Shown: positions 25,423-35,477 of the stretch, piece by piece
Position numbering within the stretch: the stretch's first letter is position 1
Layout: each line of letters opens with the position of its first letter
NCBI GenBank assembly: GCA_040905685.1
Contig: JBBDRB010000110.1
Coordinates: 1-64,000, forward strand
Source of the DNA: JBBDMU01 sp040905685
GTDB taxonomy: Bacteria > Bacteroidota > Rhodothermia > Balneolales > Natronogracilivirgulaceae
Direction: 5' to 3'
Length of the DNA stretch: 64,000 nt
Position numbers and translations under genes: made by a program
Notes under the pieces: generated by a model
Database searches by the model: none
What the model was told of the DNA's origin: nothing
The model's input: the letters and a program-made list of their open reading frames with translations, nothing else

Positions 25423-27582
25423 TTAAGCCAGTACAAAGTCTATTATTCTGCGGTGCAGGTCGGTATGGACTACTTTCACTCTCAGGTCTTTTCCAAGTTG
25501 AAATTCTTTTCCTTTGTGGCGTCCGGTCAGGCAATGCCGGCTCTGGTCATACATATAATAGTCATCATTCAATTCCCGGACAGGAACCATACCTTCGCAA
25601 TAAATATCCTTTAAAATAACGTATAATCCTTTTTCCGTCACTCCACTAATCGTCCCGTCAAACTCCTCTCCGATCTTGCCGGAAACGAATTCGACCTGTT
25701 TCAGTTTAACCGAGTCCCGCTCAGCGCTCACGGCCTCTTTTTCCCGTTCACTACAATGCTCACCAAGTTGTTTAAGTTCCGGCCAGGAATAATTCGTTTT
25801 CCTGTTTGCAGTATAGGATTTTATCAGGTTATGCACAATAACATCTGGATAACGCCGGATAGGACTTGTAAAATGTGTATAATGTTTAAATCCCAGTCCA
25901 TAGTGGCCGATATTCTCAGGGGTATATACGGCCTTGGCCATGGATCTCAGCAAAAGCTCGTTTATGGTGTATTTAAGCTTGGTTTTTTTTACCTCGTTTA
26001 GCATACGGTTAATATCGTCCACGCTGACCTTTCCCTTTCCCACTTTAAATTCTATGCCCAGCGGCCGGATCATCTCCGCAATATTGCCAAGTTTATCCAC
26101 GTCCGGCTTGTCGTGAACGCGATAAATGAACGGATACAGGTTTTTTTGTTTTTTCCTGCCGGATTTCTCCCTGATCACCTCCACATGAGAGGCCACCGTT
26201 TTATTGGCCATTAACATGCACTCCTCAACCAGACGGTGGGCCGTGAGACGTTCCTTGATGATAACCTTAAGGGGTTTACCGGATTTGTCAAGCACAAATT
26301 TCGGTTCCGGAGTATCAAAGTCCAGTGCGCCTTCCCGGAATCGCTTTTTGGTGAGCATACCGGTCATGGCCGCCAGCATCTCCAACTGTTTGGCATAGGG
26401 CCCGCTTTTCTTCCCGATTACCTCCTGGGCCGCTTCATAGGTGAAGCGGCGTTTAGAGTTGATGATCGTCTCATCGATGCTGTAGTCTACCAGCTTTCCT
26501 TTGGGAGAAATCTCCATAAAACAGCTGAAGGTCAGCTTATCTTCATGGGGACGAAGGCTGCAGACCCCGTTACTGAGTTTCATCGGCAGCATGGGGATGA
26601 CCCGGTCAACCAGATACACGCTGGTGGCCCGGTTCAGGGCCTCCACATCCAGAATGCTGTCGGGTTCCAGGTAATAGGATACATCGGCAATGTGCACGCC
26701 CAGATAGTAGTTCCCGTTATCCAGCTGCTGTATGCTTAGCGCATCGTCAAAATCTTTGGCGTCTTCCGGATCAATAGTAAAAATATCCATGCTGCGGATA
26801 TCCTTGCGGCGCTTTACCTCCGATTCCGGGATTCCCAGAGGGATTTTCTCAACGTATTCATGCACCTCTTCCGGAAAGCTGCTGACCATCTGGTTCTCGG
26901 CCAGAATGGACAGGACTTCGGCGTCGTTGCTGCCTTTTTTGCCCAGCAATTCAGTGACCAGGGCCTCGGGCATGGAACGGGGATTGTCCCAGTTCAGCAT
27001 TTTGAAGATGACCTTGTCGTTATGGCAGGCCTCTTTCAGGTTTTCCGGTTTCACGTAAAAGTTGACCCTTGCTGATTTTTCATCCGTTTCGATATACCAG
27101 GCGTTTTCCGATTGACGGATCAGGGTCCCCACAAACAGGTTTCGTCCACGGGACACGATCCCGACCACTTTGCCCTGAATACGGGTCGATTTGCCGTTTG
27201 GCTGAACCTTGACCCTGACTACATCATTCTCCAGTGCAAGTCCGGCTTTTTTGGGTGGAATCTTGATATCCGTTTCATAGCCTTCCACCCGGACGAACCC
27301 CACCCCGCTGCGGTTGCTGGTAAAAATGCCTTCCACCAGGTCGTTATCGCCGGCAGGTTCCGGGATTTTGCCTGTGAAACGGACATGACCCTTGCTGACC
27401 CGTTCCAGCATACCTTGTTTTACGAGACTGTCGATGGCTTTGTTCAGTTTTTTGTAATCGTACGGCTTTTTCAGCCTTAGGGCCTCAAACAGAACCTCAA
27501 CCGAAACGGACGAATCGGGATGGGCGCTGGTCACCTCAACAATTTGGTTTTTAATGTTTTTCATAGGGTGTTTTTTGTTCAA
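25423..27582 (-). CDS. rnr: Ribonuclease R (RNB-family 3'-5' exoribonuclease)
   Basis: A 719-residue exoribonuclease that degrades structured RNA. It has an N-terminal winged-helix region (about 10-70), cold-shock-like RNA-binding parts (about 80-210), the RNB catalytic domain with metal-binding aspartates in IDPEDAKDFDDALS (271, 277, 279, 280), and a C-terminal S1 domain (about 640-719). The start is uncertain: TTG 27582 overlaps the tamB stop as TTGA and has GAGGA upstream, while an ATG at 27564 encodes the more typical MKNIKNQ. The coupling to tamB argues for joint expression. It is 45 bp before the barrel gene in the same operon. Confidence 0.95.
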   Translation of the reverse strand: MNKKHPMKNIKNQIVEVTSAHPDSSVSVEVLFEALRLKKPYDYKKLNKAIDSLVKQGMLERVSKGHVRFTGKIPEPAGDNDLVEGIFTSNRSGVGFVRVEGYETDIKIPPKKAGLALENDVVRVKVQPNGKSTRIQGKVVGIVSRGRNLFVGTLIRQSENAWYIETDEKSARVNFYVKPENLKEACHNDKVIFKMLNWDNPRSMPEALVTELLGKKGSNDAEVLSILAENQMVSSFPEEVHEYVEKIPLGIPESEVKRRKDIRSMDIFTIDPEDAKDFDDALSIQQLDNGNYYLGVHIADVSYYLEPDSILDVEALNRATSVYLVDRVIPMLPMKLSNGVCSLRPHEDKLTFSCFMEISPKGKLVDYSIDETIINSKRRFTYEAAQEVIGKKSGPYAKQLEMLAAMTGMLTKKRFREGALDFDTPEPKFVLDKSGKPLKVIIKERLTAHRLVEECMLMANKTVASHVEVIREKSGRKKQKNLYPFIYRVHDKPDVDKLGNIAEMIRPLGIEFKVGKGKVSVDDINRMLNEVKKTKLKYTINELLLRSMAKAVYTPENIGHYGLGFKHYTHFTSPIRRYPDVIVHNLIKSYTANRKTNYSWPELKQLGEHCSEREKEAVSAERDSVKLKQVEFVSGKIGEEFDGTISGVTEKGLYVILKDIYCEGMVPVRELNDDYYMYDQSRHCLTGRHKGKEFQLGKDLRVKVVHTDLHRRIIDFVLA

Positions 27583-30500
27583 ATTTCCTCTTCATCATCC
27601 TCCTTGCGACCAAATAAGCCGGTAACTGCTCCCCATATCCGCTGCCGGAACTGTTTCCAGGTGTTAAACTGCATCTGGGCTTCCAGTCCCACACCATTGA
27701 CGCTTTCAAGTGCGGTTTGAGTGCCTCCGTAAGGGATCAAAGCCGGATCTTTACGGTGAAACAGTTCAACGGATAAGGCATTGCTGATCTGATATTTTGC
27801 CCCCACATCCCCGATATCCGCCTGAGCGCCGGCCACCTGACCGTCTCTTCGCAGAACCAGCCGGTCATCAAATAACCGGAGGGCTATGCCCAGATCGGCC
27901 TGATCAAACCCGGACATATTAAAATCTATATCCAGGTTGCTGAGATTGCTGTTGAGCAGGGTATTGATCTGGCTGGACAACAAATGACTGAGCCCGACCT
28001 GGGCGGTCCTGCTTTGCATGTGGCTGCTAAACTCCTGGGTTTGATTGGCACCGGACCCTACCGGGATAAATCCCCCGGTAAACAGCAGGCTGGTGGCCTG
28101 CAGCAGTTTCTGTTCCTCGCTGTTGAGAAGGGCCAGGATGGCGTCGTTCTGGGTGGCATCAACCGACCCCGGAAATTCGAAATAAAAATCGTTTACGATG
28201 TTTTCAATGGTTCCCGTTACATCCAGCAGCAGATCAACGGGTAAACGCTGGGCATCGCCATCCGGACTTTGGGTTAACAGGGCGTTGATGTTCGGCCGTG
28301 AACTGTAAACGGCCGTAATATTAAGCCGTGCGTTCACCGGATCGCCGTCCCAGCGTATGGTGCCCCCTTCGCGCAGGGTAAAACGGCGGGTAAAGATATC
28401 GCCTCCGACAAACTGATACTCCCCTGAGTCAATATCAAAGCCGCCAAACATCTGGAACTCCTCATCCTCCAGGGTAATGCGAATGCGTCCGCTTCCCTCG
28501 GCGTTCATCACCTCACCGGTAACGGGATCAAACACCAGCTGCATAATATTGTCATCGGAAACGATAAACTGCAGATCAAGCTGAAAAACCTCGGCAAATT
28601 CCCGGTCCAGCCTGCGGGTGATCTCCGAAACAGAGCTATCCCCCCTCCTTTTTTCGATATCGTTAAAATCGGTTACGAATTGCACGGAACGTCCCTGGGT
28701 CTCTACCCTGGTCTCGTCAAGCAGGGGGAGCGACAGCCGGGACTGAGAAGTGGTCCGAACCGGTTCGGTGGTCCGCACGTAGGGAGAATGGTTGGTACCG
28801 CTTATGTTGACCACCCCGGTGCCGCCAACATTACCGTAGAAATAGGATTCCGGTTCGTAGTTGTTGTTCAGAAAGGCCAGCGAGTTCAGCTCCAGGGTGA
28901 TGTCCAGGGGCTTTTCCGGTTGAAAATCATTAAAGGCGATCTGTCCGTACAGCCTTCCCGTCCCCCGGGCCAGATCCCGCACGGCAAGCGTATCCAGGAT
29001 AACCCCGTTGTGCCGGTCCAGTTCAACATGGCCGGATATGTTGTAGTCCGTATTAAAAAAGAAGGGTTTGACATAGGCTTCGTGGGCATACAGGTCTGCA
29101 TTAAAATAAAAATCATCAAGGCTGCCCGTGAGCAGGCCTTCACCGGTGCCCCGGCCTTCTACGGTTTCAAAAACGCCGGTTGCGATATACGGCACCACCC
29201 ACAGATCGATTTCATTGAAATACGCATCAAAATAATACAGGGTATCCTGAGGCGAGATAAACCCTTCCAGCACGATGTCCTGACCTACATTATTGTTGCC
29301 TGCCAGATAAGTTGCATATTTTGACGTATCGGTGAGGATGGCCAGGCGGGTATCAAAGCGCCGGGTGTCGGCATTGAAACGGCTGGTCAAATCTATATCC
29401 CCGACCGTGCGGTTATCGATGGCAAACCGGTCGACCACGATGTCGCCCTGGAAACTCGGCTGCTCGGCCAGGGATTTTGTGAAGAATTCGGCGTTCAATA
29501 TCCCCTGAAAATCGATCCGGCCGTCGACCAGGTCGGAGATCTTAGTGAGGTCAATGTTTCGCAGGCTGTAAATGACCGAATCCTCCAGGGACGGGCTATA
29601 GGTACCCTGCACATCAATATGCTGATCCGCATTTTCAAATGTGGCGTCTCCGATGGTCAGGCTGTTGTCGGCATTATAGGTTATTACCGGCTCATGTTCA
29701 TTCATCCAGAAATAACCGGAGTTGCCCAGCTGGAATCGCGTTATCAAGGCGGTAATGGATAAGGAATCAAGCACACCGACCACTTCGGTTGCAAACATGG
29801 CGTCATTGCCAAAATCGCCTATTTGCTGGGAGGCCCGGATCGTATCCTCCCGCATGGAGATTACCGTTTTCAGTTCATTGAACGGCAGGTTCCTTATTTC
29901 GGTTCTTCGGATCCCGGCCTCAATATCGAGACTCGAAAAGTCCCTTAGTTTCTGGCCATGGCGAAAGTGAGCGGTAAATTTCACATCAGGGTCTTCAAAA
30001 CTATAACCGTTGATTACGGCATGGTTATCGGTCCATCCCCCTGAAATAAGAAAAGCACTGCTGTCGGCATTGACGTTGAAATTAATATTTGCATTGGAAG
30101 CAATAAGAGGGAGGTCCGGGAAGTATTGCTTTATCAGCTCCAGATCTTTAAGCTCCAGTGTAAAATTCAAATTAAGGTTCTGGTCGCTATACGGCGGAGC
30201 CTGCCGTGTGCTTAACGTATCGAGCATAAACTCTTCGGTAATCCGGTCCTGGAAATAACCGCTCCAGTGCTTGCCCGCGCTGAAAATTTTTCCCGGATGA
30301 ACGTCACCTTCTATGAACATATCCATAAACGAGCTGGTAAATCGCAGGGTGCGGTTTCCATTGCCGGGCTGGTCAATATCCATATAAAGCTGATGCGGCT
30401 GCAGGGTATCGCCATTGACGACCGACTGCAGAATATCCAGGTTGGCCCGACCGTAAAGGCTGTCTATATGGTCGCCCCGGGCATTGAAATCATACATGAA

Positions 30501-32150
30501 GTTCAGGGAGGTAGCCGGGGCAGTATCATAATTAGTGAAATCAGCCAGATCCAGCAGGGAAGCTTCCCCGCTGAAGTCATAGCGGGGCTCCCGGCGGCTG
30601 AAGTCAACCCGGCCCTGCCCCTGTATCATGGTAATGCCCTGCTTAAAAACAAAATCCGGCCGGAGAACCATATCCTGGTAATTGAGGTTTACCTGTAAAT
30701 CAGGAAATACAAAGTAGTCGTAATAGCTGTCGATAAGATCGAGATCCATGGAAAAGCGGGCCGTTTCCGGATCATATCCGCTGCCGTGGAAAACGGCATT
30801 CAACGTGATGCCGGAGGATTTCAGTTCCAGCGACGGGAATTGGCCGGCATTGATATCATTGCTCAGCAGGGAACCGGAATAATTCCAGGGGGCCTTAAGG
30901 CCGAACCAGGCATTCAGGTTCATATCACCCTGGGGAAGGAGCAAGTCCAGGTGTACACCCAGGGAATCGGCGTCGCCAAAGATATCTCCCTTCAGGTCCA
31001 GCATTTCCCAGTCCTGGAAGGAGGTGTCAAAAAAGGACTGGGCAAGGACGTCTATATCCTCGTTCCGGAGACTGAATTCGCCGATTTCGGCCTTATACGC
31101 CAAAGGCAGGGGACCCACCAGGCCGGATACTTCGCCTGAAAGGCCGAACCGGCTCTCCCCTGAGATTAAATGCACATCCTGGAATGAGATGTTATCGGCA
31201 AACCCACCGGCTTCACCGCTGACCTGAACGGGCAGATCAATATCGGGAATAGCAGACAGGATGTCGGAAAATTCGTTGGGGTACAGGAATGAGGAAAATA
31301 TTTCCGAATCAAATCCCGCTTTTTCAAACTGTCCCGGGAGGTCGCCCCGGTTTAAATTCACTCCCCTTATCAGACTGTTAACGATTACCGATGACCGGTT
31401 GGCGGATAGGTGGATACGGTTCAATTCCAGATAGTCGCCGTCGTTGTATATTTGCCCCGAAAGTCGGACCGGAGAGGCCTTTATTCCGGGTACATCCATG
31501 GTAAACGAATCGACATCAAGGTATTTTTGGGTTTCCGTGACCTCAAGCAGCATGGTCAGATCAATCCCGTAGGCCGAAAAGGGCTGGGGCAGGGTGACCC
31601 CGGCCGGCAAATTAAGCAACCGGTCTGCATGGATCCGTCCCGATGTAATGGTGAAGGCCGGAGCGAATACGTCGATGAACCGGTCGTCCCGGAACAGGCT
31701 TCTTCCGCCTTCCATCCTTTCAAACCGCGGGGCCAGGGCATGCGCAATCGTGTAAACTGAGTCACCGTCTGCCTTTAGAAACAGCGAGGGGTTTTCTATC
31801 ACCAGATTATTGACCCTGATCTTGTTCAAAAGCAGGTCCCACAGGGCCGGGTTTACCGTAACGGCATCCATGCGCAGCAGGGTATCCGTTTTCCCATCCT
31901 CGTCATAGGTAAGCTCGATATCGGTGAAGGTCAGGCTGAAAGGAAGCAGCCCGTCGAGTTTACCCACGGAAATATTTCCTTGATAATACCCGTTAAAGGA
32001 CCCCTCAATTCGTTCGGCAATTGCATGTTTAGCCCAATTGGTTTGCATAAACAGAAAAGCGGCGCCAATGCAAACCACGGCGATCACCAGCACGATCAAC
32101 AGGCTCTTCAGCAGAAAATTCCAGGTGCTATATATTATCTGAACAAACAA
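27579..32150 (-). CDS. tamB: TamB-like translocation and assembly protein
   Basis: A 1523-residue periplasm-spanning protein. It starts with one transmembrane segment (about 10-35, LLKSLLIVLVIAVVCIGAAF), then long stretches of beta-helical repeats with AsmA-like features (LTFTDIELTYDEDGKTD), and ends in the DUF490/TamB C-terminal domain: FGGFDIDSGEYQFV, TIRWDGDPVNARLNITA, then LSSQINTLLN and a final GAKYQISNALSVELFHR. TamB works with an Omp85-type barrel to insert outer-membrane proteins or to carry lipids. The usual TamA is not next to it; a POTRA-less barrel lies at the other end of the operon, after rnr. It is 5 bp after aroB and overlaps rnr. Confidence 0.92.
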   Translation of the reverse strand: MFVQIIYSTWNFLLKSLLIVLVIAVVCIGAAFLFMQTNWAKHAIAERIEGSFNGYYQGNISVGKLDGLLPFSLTFTDIELTYDEDGKTDTLLRMDAVTVNPALWDLLLNKIRVNNLVIENPSLFLKADGDSVYTIAHALAPRFERMEGGRSLFRDDRFIDVFAPAFTITSGRIHADRLLNLPAGVTLPQPFSAYGIDLTMLLEVTETQKYLDVDSFTMDVPGIKASPVRLSGQIYNDGDYLELNRIHLSANRSSVIVNSLIRGVNLNRGDLPGQFEKAGFDSEIFSSFLYPNEFSDILSAIPDIDLPVQVSGEAGGFADNISFQDVHLISGESRFGLSGEVSGLVGPLPLAYKAEIGEFSLRNEDIDVLAQSFFDTSFQDWEMLDLKGDIFGDADSLGVHLDLLLPQGDMNLNAWFGLKAPWNYSGSLLSNDINAGQFPSLELKSSGITLNAVFHGSGYDPETARFSMDLDLIDSYYDYFVFPDLQVNLNYQDMVLRPDFVFKQGITMIQGQGRVDFSRREPRYDFSGEASLLDLADFTNYDTAPATSLNFMYDFNARGDHIDSLYGRANLDILQSVVNGDTLQPHQLYMDIDQPGNGNRTLRFTSSFMDMFIEGDVHPGKIFSAGKHWSGYFQDRITEEFMLDTLSTRQAPPYSDQNLNLNFTLELKDLELIKQYFPDLPLIASNANINFNVNADSSAFLISGGWTDNHAVINGYSFEDPDVKFTAHFRHGQKLRDFSSLDIEAGIRRTEIRNLPFNELKTVISMREDTIRASQQIGDFGNDAMFATEVVGVLDSLSITALITRFQLGNSGYFWMNEHEPVITYNADNSLTIGDATFENADQHIDVQGTYSPSLEDSVIYSLRNIDLTKISDLVDGRIDFQGILNAEFFTKSLAEQPSFQGDIVVDRFAIDNRTVGDIDLTSRFNADTRRFDTRLAILTDTSKYATYLAGNNNVGQDIVLEGFISPQDTLYYFDAYFNEIDLWVVPYIATGVFETVEGRGTGEGLLTGSLDDFYFNADLYAHEAYVKPFFFNTDYNISGHVELDRHNGVILDTLAVRDLARGTGRLYGQIAFNDFQPEKPLDITLELNSLAFLNNNYEPESYFYGNVGGTGVVNISGTNHSPYVRTTEPVRTTSQSRLSLPLLDETRVETQGRSVQFVTDFNDIEKRRGDSSVSEITRRLDREFAEVFQLDLQFIVSDDNIMQLVFDPVTGEVMNAEGSGRIRITLEDEEFQMFGGFDIDSGEYQFVGGDIFTRRFTLREGGTIRWDGDPVNARLNITAVYSSRPNINALLTQSPDGDAQRLPVDLLLDVTGTIENIVNDFYFEFPGSVDATQNDAILALLNSEEQKLLQATSLLFTGGFIPVGSGANQTQEFSSHMQSRTAQVGLSHLLSSQINTLLNSNLSNLDIDFNMSGFDQADLGIALRLFDDRLVLRRDGQVAGAQADIGDVGAKYQISNALSVELFHRKDPALIPYGGTQTALESVNGVGLEAQMQFNTWKQFRQRIWGAVTGLFGRKEDDEEEI

Positions 32151-32155
32151 AGCTA

Positions 32156-33259
32156 TTACCGGGTATTAATGGTTTCAAGCGCATATTTCCAGGACGCCTC
32201 AATTTCACCCATTGAACAGGTATCGATCGTATACGGCTTTCCCCAATGGGTTAAGAGGACCAGCCGTATTTTATTGTCCAGAATCTTTTTGTCTTTATAC
32301 ATATAGGGAACGATCTCGTCCAGTAGATGAATATATTTTCGGGTAGACAGGTCGTAAAGTTCCCTGAATTCCAGAAATTCAGCAGCGTCAACCTGCCCGC
32401 CTTTTTGCATCGACAGGTGGGCAGCGGCGACCAGTCCAATATATACAGCCTCCCCGTGAGAGAAGGTTTTATATTCGGTAAAGGCTTCCAGAGCATGGGC
32501 GAAGGTATGTCCCAGGTTTAAATAGGCCCGGATCCCCGATTCTTTCTCATCCTCCTGAACGATACGGGCCTTAATGGCCGCACACCGGTAAATAATATCC
32601 ACCAGGTCGGGATGGTCATGCCACTGCGGGGTGAGCATCAGGTTGGCCATTTCGTCGAATAGCGACGGCTGATCGATGGCCGCGTATTTGAGAATTTCCC
32701 CCAGTCCGCACAGCCATTCCCTCCGGGGCAGGGACTCCAGGAGCCTGGTTTCGGCAAAGACGGCCTGGGGCTGGTAAAAAGCCCCGATCAGATTTTTGCC
32801 GGAGGCATGATTCATGCCCGTCTTTCCACCGATGGAGCTGTCCACCATGGCCAGCAGCGTGGTCGGAAAATGATACAGCGGGAGTCCCCTCATGATCGAT
32901 GAGGCGGCAAAGCCGGCCAGATCACCGGTCACGCCTCCCCCTATGGCCAACAACGGGGTATTGCGCCTGACCTCATGGGCCAGGGCAAAATCCACAATGG
33001 CCTTCCAGTTGCCGGCATTCTTTTCCTGTTCGCCGGAGGGCATGACAAACCAGTGCACCTGACCGAAGATCGTCCCGAGCAGGTTTTCATAATACTGACG
33101 GTGCGTCGTATCGACGTTGGCATCAATGACGGCAATGGCTCTTGCGGTGTTAATGCCATCTTTCCCCATATGGGCGCCGATGGCCCCGCTCAAAGCCTGA
33201 TCAACAAAAACAGGGTAACGGCGCATACCTGTAACGTTAACATCAAGATGAGCAGCCAT
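32156..33259 (-). CDS. aroB: 3-Dehydroquinate synthase
   Basis: A 367-residue enzyme of the shikimate pathway that makes 3-dehydroquinate with NAD and zinc. The glycine-rich NAD site GGGVTGDLAGF, the VDSSIGGKTGMN block, and the zinc-binding histidines in LNLGHTFAHALE and FSHGEAVYIG are all present. I start it at ATG 33259 (MAAHLDVNVTG), overlapping the shikimate kinase stop by 17 bp; a longer frame opens at 33298. With aroK immediately upstream it forms the usual pair. It is followed by tamB after 5 bp. Confidence 0.95.
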   Translation of the reverse strand: MAAHLDVNVTGMRRYPVFVDQALSGAIGAHMGKDGINTARAIAVIDANVDTTHRQYYENLLGTIFGQVHWFVMPSGEQEKNAGNWKAIVDFALAHEVRRNTPLLAIGGGVTGDLAGFAASSIMRGLPLYHFPTTLLAMVDSSIGGKTGMNHASGKNLIGAFYQPQAVFAETRLLESLPRREWLCGLGEILKYAAIDQPSLFDEMANLMLTPQWHDHPDLVDIIYRCAAIKARIVQEDEKESGIRAYLNLGHTFAHALEAFTEYKTFSHGEAVYIGLVAAAHLSMQKGGQVDAAEFLEFRELYDLSTRKYIHLLDEIVPYMYKDKKILDNKIRLVLLTHWGKPYTIDTCSMGEIEASWKYALETINTR

Positions 33260-33821
33260 GCTCGCGGACTCTTTGTTCAATTTTTTCAACAATGGCAAAT
33301 CGATTCCAGAAGGGTTCTATGTTTATGCAGATCTGAGCCTGCACATATAATTTTTCCCGCTTTTTATGCAGATCATAAAGATAGGCTTTTAATTCCTTTA
33401 TATCCCGTTTTGTGCCATCCTTTTTAAATAGCATGGGACGGGTTTTATTCCCGATCAGCCGTTTGAAGATTAACGGGAAAGGAGTATTAAGATAGACAAG
33501 AATATGTTCTTTTTTCAGGGTGTTCAGCACTCCTTCATTTTGCAGGGTCCCCCCGCCAAGTGCAATGACTGAATCACCGGATCCGAGCAAATGATCCAGG
33601 TACCGGAGTTCCAATGCCCGGAAATGCTCTTCTCCCCCCCCGGCAAATATATCGACGATGAACTTCTCCTCTTCCTGTTCTATGGTTCGGTCAAGGTCAT
33701 GGAAAGGTTTCCCCAAATTCCGGGCCAGCATGCGTCCAATGCTGCTTTTTCCGGCCGCCATAAAGCCGCAAAGAAGGATGTGTACGGGGTTAGCCGGTGG
33801 TTGTTGTATTTGCATGTCCAA
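33243..33821 (-). CDS. aroK: Shikimate kinase
   Basis: A 192-residue kinase that makes shikimate 3-phosphate. The P-loop is GFMAAGKSS (Gly19-Ser27), followed by a shikimate-binding Asp in FHDLDRTIE and the GGGTL segment near 95. A lid region rich in Arg/Lys (about 130-150) is present. It is slightly longer than the common 170 residues because of the C-terminal helix. It is the first gene of a leftward operon running through aroB, tamB, rnr and the barrel protein, and lies 34 bp from the NFACT gene, which may also be in the transcript. Confidence 0.95.
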   Translation of the reverse strand: MDMQIQQPPANPVHILLCGFMAAGKSSIGRMLARNLGKPFHDLDRTIEQEEEKFIVDIFAGGGEEHFRALELRYLDHLLGSGDSVIALGGGTLQNEGVLNTLKKEHILVYLNTPFPLIFKRLIGNKTRPMLFKKDGTKRDIKELKAYLYDLHKKREKLYVQAQICINIEPFWNRFAIVEKIEQRVREHGCSS

Positions 33822-33855
33822 AAATACAAATTAACAAATTCACAATTATGCAAAA

Positions 33856-35427
33856 TTACGGGCCCGACAAGATAACCTGTTCCTTGCTTACCTTCACCAG
33901 GCCCGGAGCAGCCCCCTTTGGTTTGCGCACATGTTTTCTTTTAGCGTAAATGACGGGGATCAGACTGGAACCCGCCCCCTTGGAGTACCGGGCGGCGAAG
34001 GACGCCGCCTTCTCCAATACCGGCATTTCCGGAAAACCGGTTCTCCTGTTCATGCGTATGATCACATGCGATCCGGCATATCCCCTGGCATGCAGCCAGA
34101 TGTCTTCTTTATGCGACTCCCTGAGCAGCTCGTCGTTACTTTTGGCATTTTTACCGATCCAGAAGTCGAATCCCGATTCGGTTATTTTCCTGAATGGATG
34201 ACGGGCCTGTTCGCCCTCCGGCTGCCCGGCCCCTGCTTCCAGGATATCCTTTTGACGGGCTTTTATCCATGCGTCCAAACTCTTGAGCGAGTCTACGGAT
34301 TCCAGTTCGGAAATCATTTCACTGATGGTACCCAGGCCGGCACGGGCGGCTTCGAGCCGCTCCCCGGCTTTTTCAAATGCCGTCTTAGCTTCCCGGCTTT
34401 TTTCATAGTACAGGGCGGCATTATCAGACAGGCTGCTCATTTTTTTTAACGGAATGGCTATGGTTTTCCCTTCATCGTAAAGGTCGTCGACTTTCAGGTG
34501 ATCCGTTTCCGCCGTTACCGGCCTGTAGAGGTTGGCCATGAGCAAATGACCGAACTTCTCGTATTGCCGGGCCCGTTCCATGCTTTTGTCTGCCCCGGAC
34601 AGACCCTCCTGCCGTTTCTGAAGTTTTTTCTGATGCTTCAACAACCGGTTCATCAGCGTGGTTTTACGCCCCTCGAATTTGCGGATGTAGGTATTATAAT
34701 AATACGACGAACGGATGCATTCATTGAAGCTGTCAAATCGCTTTTTACCCGGAAGGGGTAAAAAATCATCCGCCAGTATGCAAACCCGCCCATCGGGCAA
34801 CATAGCCGGAACCGCACGGTTCAGGAATTCATGATCCAGCCGGTCAGCAAATTTAACCATCTCTTCGTCCGTTTTTCCTTCCAGTTGAAAATAGTCGATT
34901 AGATCCCCAAGTAACGGTCTGGGGAACAGGTGATTGAGGGATACCAGCCTTTGTCTGGCATTCCCCTTTAACTCTTTATACCTTTTGGCATCCGGTTTGC
35001 GCGCCTGGGGAGCTTCTTTACCTGCAAGCACCTTTTGATGCTTAAAGGAACTGAGAATATACCCCCCACGAACCGCAAACACATTGGCATTGTTGCCGTA
35101 TAACTGAAATATTAATTGTTCCCCTGAATGGAAGGTCAGTTTCAAATAACGGTCACGGTCAGCAAGCTGCAGAGCATCCACTCTGAGGCCGGTCAGTTCC
35201 CCGAAAAAATGCGCGGTATTTTTTATTTTGGGCGGACTATAATAATCAAGGAAGATTCCGGTTTTTCGGGGTTCAACACTTACACTTAATTTTATGGGGT
35301 CTCCCTTTTTTTCAAAAAACAAATCAAGGCGATTTTTCAGAACCGTAAGGGCTCCGGAAAATATAGCCTTATTTAAATTTCCATTTAACTCTTCTGTTAA
35401 ATATATTAGAGTGTAATAGTTATTCAT
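33856..35427 (-). CDS. NFACT-family protein (RqcH/Rqc2 homologue)
   Basis: A 523-residue protein of the NFACT family, which binds 50S subunits with stalled peptidyl-tRNA and adds C-terminal Ala tails. An N-terminal NFACT-N region (LNKAIFSGALTVLKNRL onward) is followed by a central coiled coil (about 255-395, with many Lys/Glu/Arg) and a C-terminal NFACT-R domain (ITESGFDFWIGKNAKSNDEL, then ESHKEDIWLHARGYAGSHVIIR). The start used is the second ATG at 35427, which has AGGA 5 nt before it; an ATG at 35433 is also possible. It faces an orphan gene across a 50-bp gap that must hold both promoters. Family call is strong; tailing activity is inferred. Confidence 0.87.
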   Translation of the reverse strand: MNNYYTLIYLTEELNGNLNKAIFSGALTVLKNRLDLFFEKKGDPIKLSVSVEPRKTGIFLDYYSPPKIKNTAHFFGELTGLRVDALQLADRDRYLKLTFHSGEQLIFQLYGNNANVFAVRGGYILSSFKHQKVLAGKEAPQARKPDAKRYKELKGNARQRLVSLNHLFPRPLLGDLIDYFQLEGKTDEEMVKFADRLDHEFLNRAVPAMLPDGRVCILADDFLPLPGKKRFDSFNECIRSSYYYNTYIRKFEGRKTTLMNRLLKHQKKLQKRQEGLSGADKSMERARQYEKFGHLLMANLYRPVTAETDHLKVDDLYDEGKTIAIPLKKMSSLSDNAALYYEKSREAKTAFEKAGERLEAARAGLGTISEMISELESVDSLKSLDAWIKARQKDILEAGAGQPEGEQARHPFRKITESGFDFWIGKNAKSNDELLRESHKEDIWLHARGYAGSHVIIRMNRRTGFPEMPVLEKAASFAARYSKGAGSSLIPVIYAKRKHVRKPKGAAPGLVKVSKEQVILSGP

Positions 35428-35477
35428 ATTCATCCTGAAGGATAAGAAGCGCTTTTATAATTAATAAATAACCAACT